Source of the DNA: Chitinophagaceae bacterium
GTDB taxonomy: Bacteria; Bacteroidota; Bacteroidia; Chitinophagales; Chitinophagaceae
Assembly (NCBI GenBank): GCA_016710165.1
Contig: JADJLJ010000001.1
Span: 434,001 to 498,000, forward strand
Length of the DNA: 64,000 bases
Direction of reading: 5' to 3'
Shown here: positions 1 to 8,156 of the stretch, piece after piece
How positions within the stretch are numbered: position 1 is the stretch's first letter
Layout: each line of letters starts with the position of its first letter
The notes under the pieces: generated by a model
What the model was told of the DNA's origin: nothing
What the model saw: the letters and a program-made list of their open reading frames with translations, nothing else
Database searches by the model: none
Program-made: the position numbers and the translations under genes

Positions 1-230
1 TTGCCATCGGCCACCAACCCAACTCGGGTATTTTCAAAGGCTGGCTTGATATGGATGATGCCGGTTACATCAAAACCATTCCAGGCACATCTAAAACAAA
101 TATCGAAGGTGTATTTGCATCCGGCGATGTTCAGGACAAAATATACCGCCAGGCTGTAACGGCAGCCGGATCAGGATGTATGGCAGCCCTGGATGCTGAA
201 CGTTACCTGGGGGAAAAAGGGTTGCACTGA
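1..230 (+). CDS. trxB: Thioredoxin reductase, C-terminal part (cut by window start)
   Basis: The open frame runs from base 3 to a TGA at 228-230 and gives the last 75 residues of a flavin-dependent thioredoxin reductase. It contains the NAD/FAD-domain end with AIGHQPNSGIF and the FAD-binding motif GVFASGDVQD followed by YRQAVTAAGSGCMAALDAE, which is diagnostic for TrxB. The enzyme transfers electrons from NADPH through FAD to thioredoxin in the cytoplasm. The redox-active CxxC lies upstream, outside the window. The next gene, folB, is 152 bases away across a repeat-rich spacer, so co-transcription is uncertain. Confidence 0.93.
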   Translation, partial: AIGHQPNSGIFKGWLDMDDAGYIKTIPGTSKTNIEGVFASGDVQDKIYRQAVTAAGSGCMAALDAERYLGEKGLH

Positions 231-237
231 TAAATAA

Positions 238-376
238 ATTAAGAATGAAGAATTAAAAATTAAAAATGCCTTTGGTTCACTCAGTCTTTTAAATTCAATA
301 AGTCTCTTTCATTCTATGAAATTCTAACCCGCCTGCCGGAGGGCAGGTTCTTAATTCATAATTTTTAATTCTCAAT
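238..376. repeat. Intergenic inverted AT-rich repeat around a GC palindrome
   Basis: The spacer between trxB and folB holds an AT-rich stretch (238-267, built from AAGAATTAAAAATTA) and its near reverse complement (351-376). Between them lies the GC-rich palindrome CCTGCC-GGAG-GGCAGG at 332-347. The same AT-rich word recurs at 53420-53450 and the palindrome recurs at 17184-17199 and, in variant form, at 53514-53533. This looks like a dispersed non-coding repeat element. The function is unknown. Confidence 0.6.
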
Positions 377-382
377 TGTCCC

Positions 383-733
383 ATGGTTACCATTCAACTT
401 AAGAATTTGCTTTTTTATTCCTGTCATGGCATACATGCCGAAGAGAAGATCCTGGGGAATAATTTTGAAGTAAATGTTGAACTTTCTTTTGATGCAGGTG
501 ACCGCATCGACTCCCTGGAACAAACCATCAATTACGCATCGGTGTATGAGCTGATCAAACAACGCATGGCAATTCCCACTGAGCTCCTCGAAACACTTGC
601 CTGGGATATCGCCCACCAGGTTCATGCAATGGATGACCGGGTCCTGTCCATTACGGTTGCTGTTGAGAAAAAGAACCCGCCCATCCCCGGCATGGAAGGA
701 TCTGTCGGCGTAAAATATCACAAAGACTTTTAG
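383..733 (+). CDS. folB: Dihydroneopterin aldolase
   Basis: The 116-residue product has the size and fold signature of FolB, which converts 7,8-dihydroneopterin to 6-hydroxymethyl-dihydropterin in folate synthesis and usually forms an octamer. Visible family features are the N-terminal strand IQLKNLLFYSCHGIHAEEK with the substrate-site Glu pair, the central INYASVYELI segment, LLETLAWDIAHQV, and the C-terminal AVEKKNPPIPG containing the conserved catalytic Lys region. The ATG at 383 gives a normal N-terminus. It stands alone, with no other folate gene nearby. Confidence 0.93.
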   Translation: MVTIQLKNLLFYSCHGIHAEEKILGNNFEVNVELSFDAGDRIDSLEQTINYASVYELIKQRMAIPTELLETLAWDIAHQVHAMDDRVLSITVAVEKKNPPIPGMEGSVGVKYHKDF

Positions 734-791
734 GCTTTTCGCCCTTATTTAATTCTATGTTAAACGGCAACCGTTTACCCGCCGATTTAGT

Positions 792-799
792 TACCTTCG
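792..799 (+). promoter_or_regulatory. Putative -7 box of the M1 peptidase gene
   Basis: TACCTTCG matches the Bacteroidota -7 consensus TAnnTTTG in 7 of 8 positions and lies 18 bases before the ATG at 818. No clear -33 TTG was found at the expected distance. Confidence 0.4.
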
Positions 800-817
800 G
801 AATTCAAAAATCAGTTT

Positions 818-2625
818 ATGATAAAAAAGGTATTCAGTGTTTTAGCGTTGAGCATTTCGATCGGTTCCCTGCAGGCACAGGACGACCTGATCAAACAATC
901 AAAGTACGATCCGCATGCACTTTTCTCCCCACTGTTCTATCCAAACGGCACAAGCATTACAAGGGCAGCAACCGGTGAACCCAATGTGGGTTACTGGCAG
1001 AATAAGGCCGATTACCAGATCAGCGTATCCCTGAATGACGAGACCAACCAGGTTTCCGGAACGGTCACTATTACCTATAAAAACAACAGCCCGCATGCAT
1101 TGCCCTTTTTGTGGCTGCAACTCGACCAGAACCTTTTCAATAAAGAAAGCAGGGGACAGGCCCGCATGCCCCTCAACAGCCGCAGCCGCTACGGCGACAG
1201 TAAAAGCGATTTCAATGGTGGTTATAAGATCCGTTCAGTTAAACTGCTCAATGAAAATGCGGATGCCAACTATGTCATCACCGATACCCGTATGCAGGTA
1301 CGCCTGCCCAAAGCCATGAAGGCGGGAGGTGATATTACCAGGATAAAAATTGAATACTCTTTTATCTTACCGGAGTACGGTGCCGACCGTTGCGGTATAT
1401 TAAAGACAAAGAATGGAAATATTTTTGCCGTGGCTCAGTGGTTCCCCCGCCTGTGTGTGTTTGATGATGTGCAGGGCTGGAACACCGATCCATACCTTGG
1501 CCCCAGTGAGTTTTATTGTGAGTATGGCGACTTTGATGTGACCATCACGGCTCCTGCAACACATATTGTTGTTTGCAGCGGCGAATTGCTGAACGAAGCA
1601 GAGGTACTGACACCAACACAATTCAGCCGCATGGCGCAGGCAAAGAAAAGCGATAAGACCGTGATCATCCGCTCTGCAGAAGAAGTGACTGAAGCGTCTT
1701 CCAGGCCAACGAGATCAAAAACACTCAGCTGGCATTATAAGATAACCAATGCACGGGATGTGGCCTGGGCCAGCAGCAAGAGTTTTATCTGGGATGCAGC
1801 AAAGATGAACTTACCAAGCGGCAAAACCTCATTGGCCATGAGTGTATACCCGGTTGAGAGTGATGGAGCCAAAGGCTGGGGAAGGTCAACCGAATATACC
1901 AAGGGCAGCATTGAGAATTACAGCAAGCGCTGGTTCGAATATCCCTATCCCTGTGCCGTGAATGTAGCCAGCAATATCGGCGGTATGGAATACCCCGGTA
2001 TCGTATTCTGCGGCTACAATGCCACCAAGGGCGACCTGTTTGGTGTTACCGACCATGAATTCGGTCATACCTGGTTCCCCATGATCGTTGGCAGCAATGA
2101 ACGGAAATACGGATGGATGGATGAAGGCTTCAATACCTTCATCAATTCATTGGCCGGTGATGATTTCAACAACGGCGAATACAAGGATGGTGCTGCCAAT
2201 ATGGAACAGGTGGCTGCATTTTTATTCGGTCCCGGCAGTGAACCCATCCTGCTTACGCCCGATGCCATGAAGGAAAGAAATATCGGGGTGGCGCTGTATT
2301 TTAAACCGGGGCTGGGTCTGTCCCTGCTGCGTAAAGAGATAATCGGCCCCGACCGTTTTGATTATGCCTTCCGGGAATACATCAGGCTAAAGGAGCCATC
2401 GTTCACATCGTGAACATGGAACAGATGGCGTTGCCCGTAAACATCAGCTATGAAACAAAGAGTGGTGTGAAAGGAACGCTCAAATTACCGGTAGAAGTAT
2501 GGAACAATACCAACAACTGGAAAGTAAAACTGCCTACCACCGAAGAACTTCAGCGTGTTACCCTGGATGAGGCAAAGGCTTTCCCCGATGTGAATTTTAA
2601 AAACAACAACTGGCAGTCTAATTAA
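818..2625 (+). pseudogene. M1 family zinc aminopeptidase, broken by an internal deletion and frameshift
   Basis: The product is a secreted gluzincin: signal peptide MIKKVFSVLALSISIGSLQA, exopeptidase motif GGMEYPG, zinc motif HEFGH at residues 413-417 and the downstream WMDEGF Glu ligand. The first frame stops at 2413 directly after FDYAFREYIR. A second frame then reads KGAIVHIVNMEQMALPV and continues to 2625 with the typical C-terminal strands. In related proteins several tens of residues separate these two blocks, so the join at about 2381-2395 is a non-multiple-of-three deletion, not a simple indel. If real, the protein keeps its catalytic residues but loses the C-terminal helical segment. 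A strong terminator follows. Confidence 0.85.
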
Positions 2626-2646
2626 ATAACTGAAACGATAAACGAG

Positions 2647-2679
2647 TACCGCAGCCTGAACAGCTGCGGTATTTTTTTT
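2647..2679 (+). terminator. Rho-independent terminator after the M1 peptidase
   Basis: A perfect 9-bp stem (2647-2655 with 2663-2671, TACCGCAGC and its complement) has a 7-nt loop and runs into seven Ts. It sits 22 bases after the end of the second M1 frame, which supports 2625 as the original gene end. Confidence 0.88.
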
Positions 2680-2765
2680 ACTTATAAAGAACGGAGTTAT
2701 TTGAATTGGCTTTGTTCTTAAATTAAAATTGCGTTTCTTACCTGAAATAAACGAAACGAACATAC

Positions 2766-4118
2766 ATGCCCAACGGACAAATGACCCATTCACTGGCCGC
2801 ACCAATCGCCCAGCAGGAAAGAATTACGATAATCGACAGCCTGCGGGGTATCGCCATACTGGGCATATTGCTGATGAATATACCCGGTTTTGGCCTGGCT
2901 CATTCAGCTATCTTCGATTTTTCATTGCAACCCCAGGGTGATCTCAATTATGTTTTCTGGTATGTTTTCGGCCCGGGCGTTTTTGAAGGTAGTATGAGAG
3001 GGATTTTTTCTATGCTTTTTGGCGCCGGTATGTACATTTTTGTGACAAGGCTGGAAAAAAGAACAACCGGATTGATGCCGGCTGAACTTTTTCTCCGCAG
3101 GCAATTGTGGTTGCTGCTATTTGGAATATTCCATGCCTATGTATTACTGTGGTTTTGGGATATACTGTATCATTATGCCATCTGTGGAATCGTGCTGTTT
3201 GCTTTCCGCCGCTTAGCACCCAAATACCTGTTAATAGGAGCTGCTGTATGCCTGGTGCTGATGACAGCCAGGGAGAACAGGGATCTCTACAAAAAGAAAG
3301 ATATAATAGCAAAAGGAGAGATCGTTGCGGCTATCGATACCACAAAAATAAAACTCACCGATATACAGAAGGAACAACTGGGTGCCATGAATGAGTTTAA
3401 GGATAAAAGTAAACCCGAAGAGAAAAAGAAAAAGATGGAAAGGCAATTGCAGGAAGTGAGAGGCGGCTATGCTGAATTGTATGAAACAAGAAGTAAAATG
3501 GCCGAGGAAGGACAAACAATGGCCATGTATTACTGGGCGATTTTTGATGCACCCTTGTTTATGTTCATTGGCCTCGCTTTTTTTAAACTACGTATTTTAC
3601 AGGGTGAGGCAAAAACAAAAGTATATGCATGGATGGCCGTTATCGGGCTTGGTGTGGGTTTACCCCTGTCGTATTTATTCGTCACCTTTGATGTGAATTA
3701 TAATTTCAACTGGTTTGAGATCGTGAAGAACAAACAATTCGAGTTTTATGAACTGCAGCGCCTCATTCATTCCATCGGCATATTCGGCTTCATCATGCTG
3801 CTGTACAAATCGGGCCTGTTTAAATGGCTGTTTGCCCTGATGCGGCCCGTAGGGCAAATGGCTTTTACCAATTACCTGATGCAATCCGTTATATGCAACA
3901 TCGTTTTCCTGGGCATTGGATTCGGATTATTCGGACGCCTGGAATACCACCAATTGTATTATGTGGTTGCTGCTGTATGGGCCGTAGAAATAATCTGGAG
4001 TCATTTGTGGTTACGATACTTCCGGTTTGGCCCCATGGAATGGATATGGAGAAGTTTGACCTATTGGAAAAGACAGCCGCTTAAAAAAGATAAAATGACC
4101 GGTGTAATAAATACTTAG
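2766..4118 (+). CDS. DUF418 family membrane protein (YeiB-like)
   Basis: This is a polytopic inner-membrane protein of 450 residues. The N-terminus carries the family hallmark IIDSLRGIAILGILLMNI, followed by several hydrophobic helices. A charged, Lys/Glu-rich cytosolic or periplasmic insert lies around residues 165-250, and the C-terminal DUF418 domain contains RPVGQMAFTNYLMQS and a final transmembrane block. DUF418 proteins are thought to be membrane transporters or acyl-transfer-like proteins, but no substrate is established. The ATG at 2766 is 87 bases after a terminator, so it begins its own transcription unit. It overlaps the end of the convergent GlxA-type regulator by 4 bases. Confidence 0.85.
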   Translation: MPNGQMTHSLAAPIAQQERITIIDSLRGIAILGILLMNIPGFGLAHSAIFDFSLQPQGDLNYVFWYVFGPGVFEGSMRGIFSMLFGAGMYIFVTRLEKRTTGLMPAELFLRRQLWLLLFGIFHAYVLLWFWDILYHYAICGIVLFAFRRLAPKYLLIGAAVCLVLMTARENRDLYKKKDIIAKGEIVAAIDTTKIKLTDIQKEQLGAMNEFKDKSKPEEKKKKMERQLQEVRGGYAELYETRSKMAEEGQTMAMYYWAIFDAPLFMFIGLAFFKLRILQGEAKTKVYAWMAVIGLGVGLPLSYLFVTFDVNYNFNWFEIVKNKQFEFYELQRLIHSIGIFGFIMLLYKSGLFKWLFALMRPVGQMAFTNYLMQSVICNIVFLGIGFGLFGRLEYHQLYYVVAAVWAVEIIWSHLWLRYFRFGPMEWIWRSLTYWKRQPLKKDKMTGVINT

Positions 4119-5095
4119 GCCATTGCTGCCATCTTGTTATACTTGTTCCGGTATTCAACCGGGGTAAGGCCCGTGATCTTTTTGAACGTGGTGCGGAAAG
4201 CTTTTGTATCGGTATAACCCACATGGTACATCAATTCATTGATGTTCCTGCGGCTGCTTTCAAAACTCCGCTTGGCAGCTTCTATCTTTATCCGCTGAAT
4301 ATATTCCAGCACCGAGTTGTTGGTGGCCAGCCGGAACCTTCGTTCAAAACTTCTTCTGCCCACAGCCACTTTGGCTGCCAGTTCATCTACGTTCATTCTT
4401 TCCTCAATATGATGCTCAATGTAATCCTGCGCTTTTTTTATGGCTTCGTCCTTGTGTTCTTTCTGTCCTTTGAATATGGCAAAAGCCGACTGGCTGTTGC
4501 GGTCAATATCAATGGCAAAATATTTTGAAACCAGGATGGCCGTTTCCCGGTCGGTGTATTTTTCAACCAGGTGCAACAGCAGGTTCCAGTAGGAGTTGGC
4601 ACCCCCGCTTGAATAGATCCCGTTATCTTCGGTAACAATGCTTCCGTCCTGTACGTCCACTTCGGGAAACATTTCCCGGAATTCGTTGGTAAAACCCCAA
4701 TGCGTTGAACATTTTTTCCCGTTCAGCAAACCCGTAGATGCCAGTAAAAAAGCGCCAACACAAAGGGATGCTACCTCAGCGCCTTTCTTATATTGCTGAA
4801 CGATCCAGGGCACCAATACCTTATTTGCCTTTACAGCCCCGGCCATATCGCCAAACAAAGCAGGGATGAAGACCAGGTCGGTCTTCTTTACATCCTTCAG
4901 TAATTTATCCGGGTGAACGGTGTATTGGCCGCCGTTGAGTTCAATTTGTTTTTTGGTTCCCACCAGTTGCAGATCGAACAGGGGCTTTCTGCCCGACAGG
5001 GTCAGGAACCGGTTGACGGCGCTGAAGCAGTACTGCGGATCGGCAATGGCCTGCATAACCGAACTTTCCGGTACCAGGATGGCTACTTTTTTCAT
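4115..5095 (-). CDS. GlxA-family AraC-type transcriptional regulator
   Basis: The 326-residue protein has two domains. Residues 1-190 form a DJ-1/PfpI-like (class I glutamine amidotransferase fold) sensor with the nucleophile-elbow region EVASLCVGAFLLASTG. Residues about 215-320 form an AraC helix-turn-helix pair with the second-helix signature HVGYTDTKAFRTTFKKITGLTPVEYR. Such regulators act as cytoplasmic transcription factors. It is divergent from the SRPBCC/VOC run that starts at 5223, with a 127-base shared region, so control of that run is plausible but unproven. A near-consensus -7 box (TACCTTTA, minus strand, 5100-5107) lies at its start. Confidence 0.9.
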   Translation of the reverse strand: MKKVAILVPESSVMQAIADPQYCFSAVNRFLTLSGRKPLFDLQLVGTKKQIELNGGQYTVHPDKLLKDVKKTDLVFIPALFGDMAGAVKANKVLVPWIVQQYKKGAEVASLCVGAFLLASTGLLNGKKCSTHWGFTNEFREMFPEVDVQDGSIVTEDNGIYSSGGANSYWNLLLHLVEKYTDRETAILVSKYFAIDIDRNSQSAFAIFKGQKEHKDEAIKKAQDYIEHHIEERMNVDELAAKVAVGRRSFERRFRLATNNSVLEYIQRIKIEAAKRSFESSRRNINELMYHVGYTDTKAFRTTFKKITGLTPVEYRNKYNKMAAMA

Positions 5096-5176
5096 ACCTT
5101 AAAGGTAGAAAATAATCTGTCGCAAACAGCCCCCGGATTGTCGTTTTTGCACAGCACAATATAAATACAGCCGCCG

Positions 5177-5184
5177 TATGTTTG
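5177..5184 (+). promoter_or_regulatory. -7 promoter box of the SRPBCC/VOC gene run
   Basis: TATGTTTG is a perfect TAnnTTTG box 39 bases before the ATG at 5223, in the spacer shared with the divergent AraC-type regulator. A -33 TTG exists only at a longer than usual distance. Confidence 0.55.
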
Positions 5185-5222
5185 TACGGTTAAAATAAAC
5201 GATCATTCTAAAAATAACTACA

Positions 5223-5648
5223 ATGACAACTGCCGGAAAAACAACCATCACCATCGAAGCAACCGTAAATGCTTCAGCCGAAAAAGTATGGAAGGTCTGG
5301 ACAAACACCGAATACATCACCCAATGGAACAACGCCTCACCCGACTGGCATACAACCCGGGCTGAAAATGACCTGCGGCCGGGAGGAAAATTCCTTTCCC
5401 GGATGGAAGCAAAAGACGGAAGCATGGGCTTTGATTTCTGGGGAATTTATGATGTGGTGAAGCCACATGAATATATTGAGATGACCCTCGGGGACGACCG
5501 GAAGGTAAAGATCTATTTTAAAGGCAGCGGCAATCAGACACATATCGTGGAAACATTTGAAGCAGAAGGAGAGAACCCCATCGAGATGCAACGGGCCGGC
5601 TGGCAGGCAATATTGGATAACTTCAAACAATACACCGAAACAAATTAA
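5223..5648 (+). CDS. SRPBCC (AHSA1-like) domain protein
   Basis: The 141-residue START-like protein shows the AHSA1/SRPBCC pattern: ITIEATVNASAEKVWKVWTN at the N-terminus, then W-N-hydrophobic, DLRPGGKFLSRMEAKDGS and the C-terminal helix MQRAGWQAILDNFKQY. The fold makes a hydrophobic cavity and usually binds lipophilic ligands or chaperone partners; no specific substrate can be read. It is the first gene of a tight co-directional series (20 bases to the VOC gene), and a second SRPBCC protein follows at 6811. Confidence 0.88.
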   Translation: MTTAGKTTITIEATVNASAEKVWKVWTNTEYITQWNNASPDWHTTRAENDLRPGGKFLSRMEAKDGSMGFDFWGIYDVVKPHEYIEMTLGDDRKVKIYFKGSGNQTHIVETFEAEGENPIEMQRAGWQAILDNFKQYTETN

Positions 5649-5667
5649 TAACCGCCAAAAAAATTAC

Positions 5668-6507
5668 ATGACCAATCAAATTCATCCTTGCCTTTGGTTC
5701 GACGGCCAGGCACAGGAAGCAGCCGGATTTTATTGCGGTATTTTTAAGAACTCAAAAATAACCGTAGACACTCCCATGGTGGTGAACTTTGAACTGGCGG
5801 GAAAGAAATTCATGGGCCTGAATGGCGGCCCGATGTTCCGTTTCAACCCGGCCATTTCTTTTTTTGTAAAATGTTCATCCGCCGAAGAAACAAACGAGGT
5901 CTGGAACAGGCTGATCGATGGCGGCAACGCATTAATGCCGATCGGGAAATATCCCTGGAGCGAACAGTATGGCTGGGTGCAGGATAAGTTTGGACTTACC
6001 TGGCAGGTGATGGCACACTATGCAGCCGGGACCGAACAGACCATTACGCCATCCATGTTGTTTACGAATGCCCAATTCGGCCGGGCAGAAGAAGCCATCA
6101 CTTTTTATTCTTCTGTTTTTGAGAATTCTTCCACCGCAAGGATGGAGCGTTACCCGGCGGAAGATGCTGCAAATGCGGGTAAACTGATGTATTCCGAATT
6201 CAGCCTTGGCAACTACGATCTCATTGCAATGGATGGGCCCGGCGGGCACGATTACATCTTTAATGAAGCCATATCCTTTGTGGTGAATTGCGGGAACCAG
6301 GAAGAGATAGATCATTACTGGAATAAACTCACCGAAGGAGGATCAGAGAGCATGTGCGGCTGGCTGAAAGATAAATTTGCTGTGTCCTGGCAGATCGTTC
6401 CGGCCGTATTGGGCAAACTGATGACCGACCCGGACAGGTCCGGGAGGGTGACGCAGGCCTTCATGCAGATGAAGAAATTCGATATTGAAAAACTGATGAA
6501 CGCTTAA
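5668..6507 (+). CDS. Two-domain VOC/PhnB-like protein
   Basis: The start is placed at the ATG at 5668, because MTNQIHPCLWFDGQAQEAAGFY is the usual beginning of PhnB-type (3-demethylubiquinone-like) glyoxalase-fold proteins; the frame is open further upstream but overlaps the SRPBCC gene. The 279-residue protein has two tandem PhnB domains: residues 1-125 and about 130-275. The second begins ITPSMLFTNAQFGRAEEAITFY and repeats the Y-W-x-K-L-x-x-G-G and GWLKDKFAVSWQIVP motifs. These are small metalloenzyme-fold proteins of uncertain reaction. It lies between an SRPBCC and a helix-hairpin-helix gene. Confidence 0.88.
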   Translation: MTNQIHPCLWFDGQAQEAAGFYCGIFKNSKITVDTPMVVNFELAGKKFMGLNGGPMFRFNPAISFFVKCSSAEETNEVWNRLIDGGNALMPIGKYPWSEQYGWVQDKFGLTWQVMAHYAAGTEQTITPSMLFTNAQFGRAEEAITFYSSVFENSSTARMERYPAEDAANAGKLMYSEFSLGNYDLIAMDGPGGHDYIFNEAISFVVNCGNQEEIDHYWNKLTEGGSESMCGWLKDKFAVSWQIVPAVLGKLMTDPDRSGRVTQAFMQMKKFDIEKLMNA

Positions 6508-6512
6508 TTAAC

Positions 6513-6806
6513 GTGACGGCCAGGAAAGGAACAGCAAGGATATGCAGCAATGGCCACCGCTATTACAAAAGCAGCGGTTGTTTGACCTGCCCGGTTTGTG
6601 AACAGCAACGGAAACCGGAAAGCGGCTTTTTTTCTTTGCTACCGGCACCGGCAAGAAGGGCCCTGGAAAACAAAGGCATTAGAAACCCGGAACAGTTGTC
6701 CGGTTTCAGTGAAAAGGAAATACTTGCATTGCATGGAATGGGAAAGACATCCATGCCCTTATTGAAAGGACTATTACTTGAAAAAGGATTGACCTTCAAA
6801 AAATAA
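6513..6806 (+). CDS. Small helix-hairpin-helix protein (RNA polymerase alpha-CTD-like)
   Basis: The 97-residue protein has an N-terminal putative zinc-ribbon (CSNGHRYYKSSGCLTCPVC, four Cys) and a C-terminal domain like the alpha-subunit C-terminal domain: ARRALENKGIRNPEQLSGFSEKEILALHGMG, where LHGMG is the hairpin turn. This suggests nucleic-acid or protein binding. The start is GTG at 6513, only 5 bases after the VOC stop codon, and the following SRPBCC gene starts 4 bases after its own stop, so it is clearly part of the operon. The role in this cluster is unknown. Confidence 0.78.
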   Translation: MTARKGTARICSNGHRYYKSSGCLTCPVCEQQRKPESGFFSLLPAPARRALENKGIRNPEQLSGFSEKEILALHGMGKTSMPLLKGLLLEKGLTFKK

Positions 6807-6810
6807 ATGT

Positions 6811-7236
6811 ATGCTCACATTACGGTTCAACATGAAAATAAATGCACCCCGGGAAAAAGTATGGCGTGCATTATGGGATGACCGGGCCTACCGGGAATGG
6901 ACCTCGGTTTTCACCGCCGGCTCTTATGCCAAAAGCGACTGGAAGGAGGGGAGCCGCATTGATTTCCTAAGCCCCGGCGGCAGCGGCATATTTGCGGTCA
7001 TTGATAAACTGGTGCCCAACACCCAAATGACCTTTAAACACCAGGGGGAGATAAAGAATGGAGAAGATGTTACCGGCAGCGAATGGGCCGGTGCCCTGGA
7101 AAGTTATTTCTTATCGGAAGAGAACGGGCAGACCATTTTGAATACGGAGTTACAAACCACCGATGACTTCCAGCAATATTTCAAGGACGTATTTCCAAAA
7201 GCCATGGAACTGGTAAAGCAAATTGCCGAACGATGA
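6811..7236 (+). CDS. Second SRPBCC domain protein
   Basis: This 141-residue START-like protein begins LTLRFNMKINAPREKVWRALWDD and ends with a helix YFKDVFPKAMELVKQIAE. The middle contains FKHQGEIKNG and a W-A-G-A-L-E-S-Y motif. It is a distant paralogue of the protein at 5223 in the same operon. The stop overlaps the next ATG (ATGA at 7233), indicating translational coupling with the VOC gene that follows. The ligand is unknown. Confidence 0.87.
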   Translation: MLTLRFNMKINAPREKVWRALWDDRAYREWTSVFTAGSYAKSDWKEGSRIDFLSPGGSGIFAVIDKLVPNTQMTFKHQGEIKNGEDVTGSEWAGALESYFLSEENGQTILNTELQTTDDFQQYFKDVFPKAMELVKQIAER

Positions 7237-7649
7237 GAGGCATCAGCAGCTACCTGACCTTTGCCGGGAACTGCAGGGAAGCCATGTTGTTTTATAAAGA
7301 ATGCCTGGGCGGTGAACTGAGCCTTCAGACCATCGGGGAATCACCGTTATCGGAAAAGATGCCCCCGCAGATGAAAGACTCCATTCTTCATTCCACCCTG
7401 GCAAAAAAAGGTTTTGTACTGATGGGTTCAGATATGGTAAGCAAGGAAGGATTGATAAAAGGCAATGCCGTTTCAATGATGCTGAACTGCAGCAGTGAAA
7501 AAGAAATAAGGACCTGTTATGAGAATCTTTCGCGGGAAGGTAGAACAGAACATCCGCTGGAGATCACTTTCTGGGGGGCATTGTTTGGCGACCTGACGGA
7601 TAAATACGGCAATCACTGGCTGCTTCATTTTGACAAACAAAAAAAATAA
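7233..7649 (+). CDS. Single-domain VOC/PhnB-like protein
   Basis: The 138-residue protein is a typical PhnB-like glyoxalase-fold member: SSYLTFAGNCREAMLFYKECLGGELSLQTIGESP at the start, MGSDMVSKEG in the middle, and a C-terminal FWGALFGDLTDKYGNHW. The His and Glu positions expected for metal binding in the superfamily are only partly conserved, so catalysis is uncertain. It is translationally coupled to the SRPBCC gene by a 4-base overlap and is followed after 3 bases by the DUF1801 gene. Confidence 0.88.
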   Translation: MRGISSYLTFAGNCREAMLFYKECLGGELSLQTIGESPLSEKMPPQMKDSILHSTLAKKGFVLMGSDMVSKEGLIKGNAVSMMLNCSSEKEIRTCYENLSREGRTEHPLEITFWGALFGDLTDKYGNHWLLHFDKQKK

Positions 7650-7652
7650 ACC

Positions 7653-8156
7653 ATGCAGGATATACGCATAAAAGACATTGACAGCTACCTGGCCCTGGTG
7701 CCTGTCCATATACGGCCCCTGCTTGAAAAGCTGCGGCAAACCATCCGGAAGGCAGCGCCCAAGTCCGAAGAACTGATCAGTTACGGGATGCCGGCATTCC
7801 GGTACCACGGCATACTGGTCTATTTTGCCGGCTTCAAAGACCATTGCAGTTTTTTCCCTGGCAATGCATCGCTGATAAACGAAATGAAAGACGAATTGAA
7901 GGGTTTTAAAACATCGAAGGGAACGATCCGGTTCAGCATTGATAACCCCTTACCGGCCTCCCTGGTGACAAAGATGGTGAAGACCCGGGTGAAGCAGAAT
8001 CTTGAAAAGAAAAAGCAAAGCAGGCAAAAGCGAAATAAATTAACGGTTCATTCCTGCCTGCTTTTTATATCTTTACGGAAAGCTTTTTATGAAAGCCTTT
8101 CTTTTAATTTTATCTTTTCTCCCCGCCTTCTCCGGGTACGCACAAAAGGTGGTTGA
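7653..8156 (+). CDS. DUF1801 (YdhG-like) protein with an abnormal C-terminal extension
   Basis: Residues 1-120 match the DUF1801/YdhG family: DIDSYLALVPVHIRPLLEKLRQ, the signature EELISYGMPAFRYHGILVYFAGFKDH and SKGTIRFSIDNPLPASLV. Members are about 115-130 residues, but this frame runs to 167, ignores a terminator hairpin (8017-8064) and overlaps the next secreted-protein gene by 68 bases. In the frame two bases later, a Lys/Ala-rich tail ends at TAA 8036-8038 inside the hairpin loop. A one-base loss in the A-rich tract near 8004-8015 would explain this. The true stop is therefore probably about 8038. Confidence 0.75.
   Translation: MQDIRIKDIDSYLALVPVHIRPLLEKLRQTIRKAAPKSEELISYGMPAFRYHGILVYFAGFKDHCSFFPGNASLINEMKDELKGFKTSKGTIRFSIDNPLPASLVTKMVKTRVKQNLEKKKQSRQKRNKLTVHSCLLFISLRKAFYESLSFNFIFSPRLLRVRTKGG
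8017..8066 (+). terminator. Probable terminator of the SRPBCC/VOC/DUF1801 run
   Basis: A perfect 10-bp stem (8017-8026 with 8055-8064, AAAGCAGGCA and its complement) is followed by Ts. The loop is long (28 nt) and holds the alternative TAA stop of the DUF1801 gene. Confidence 0.6.
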
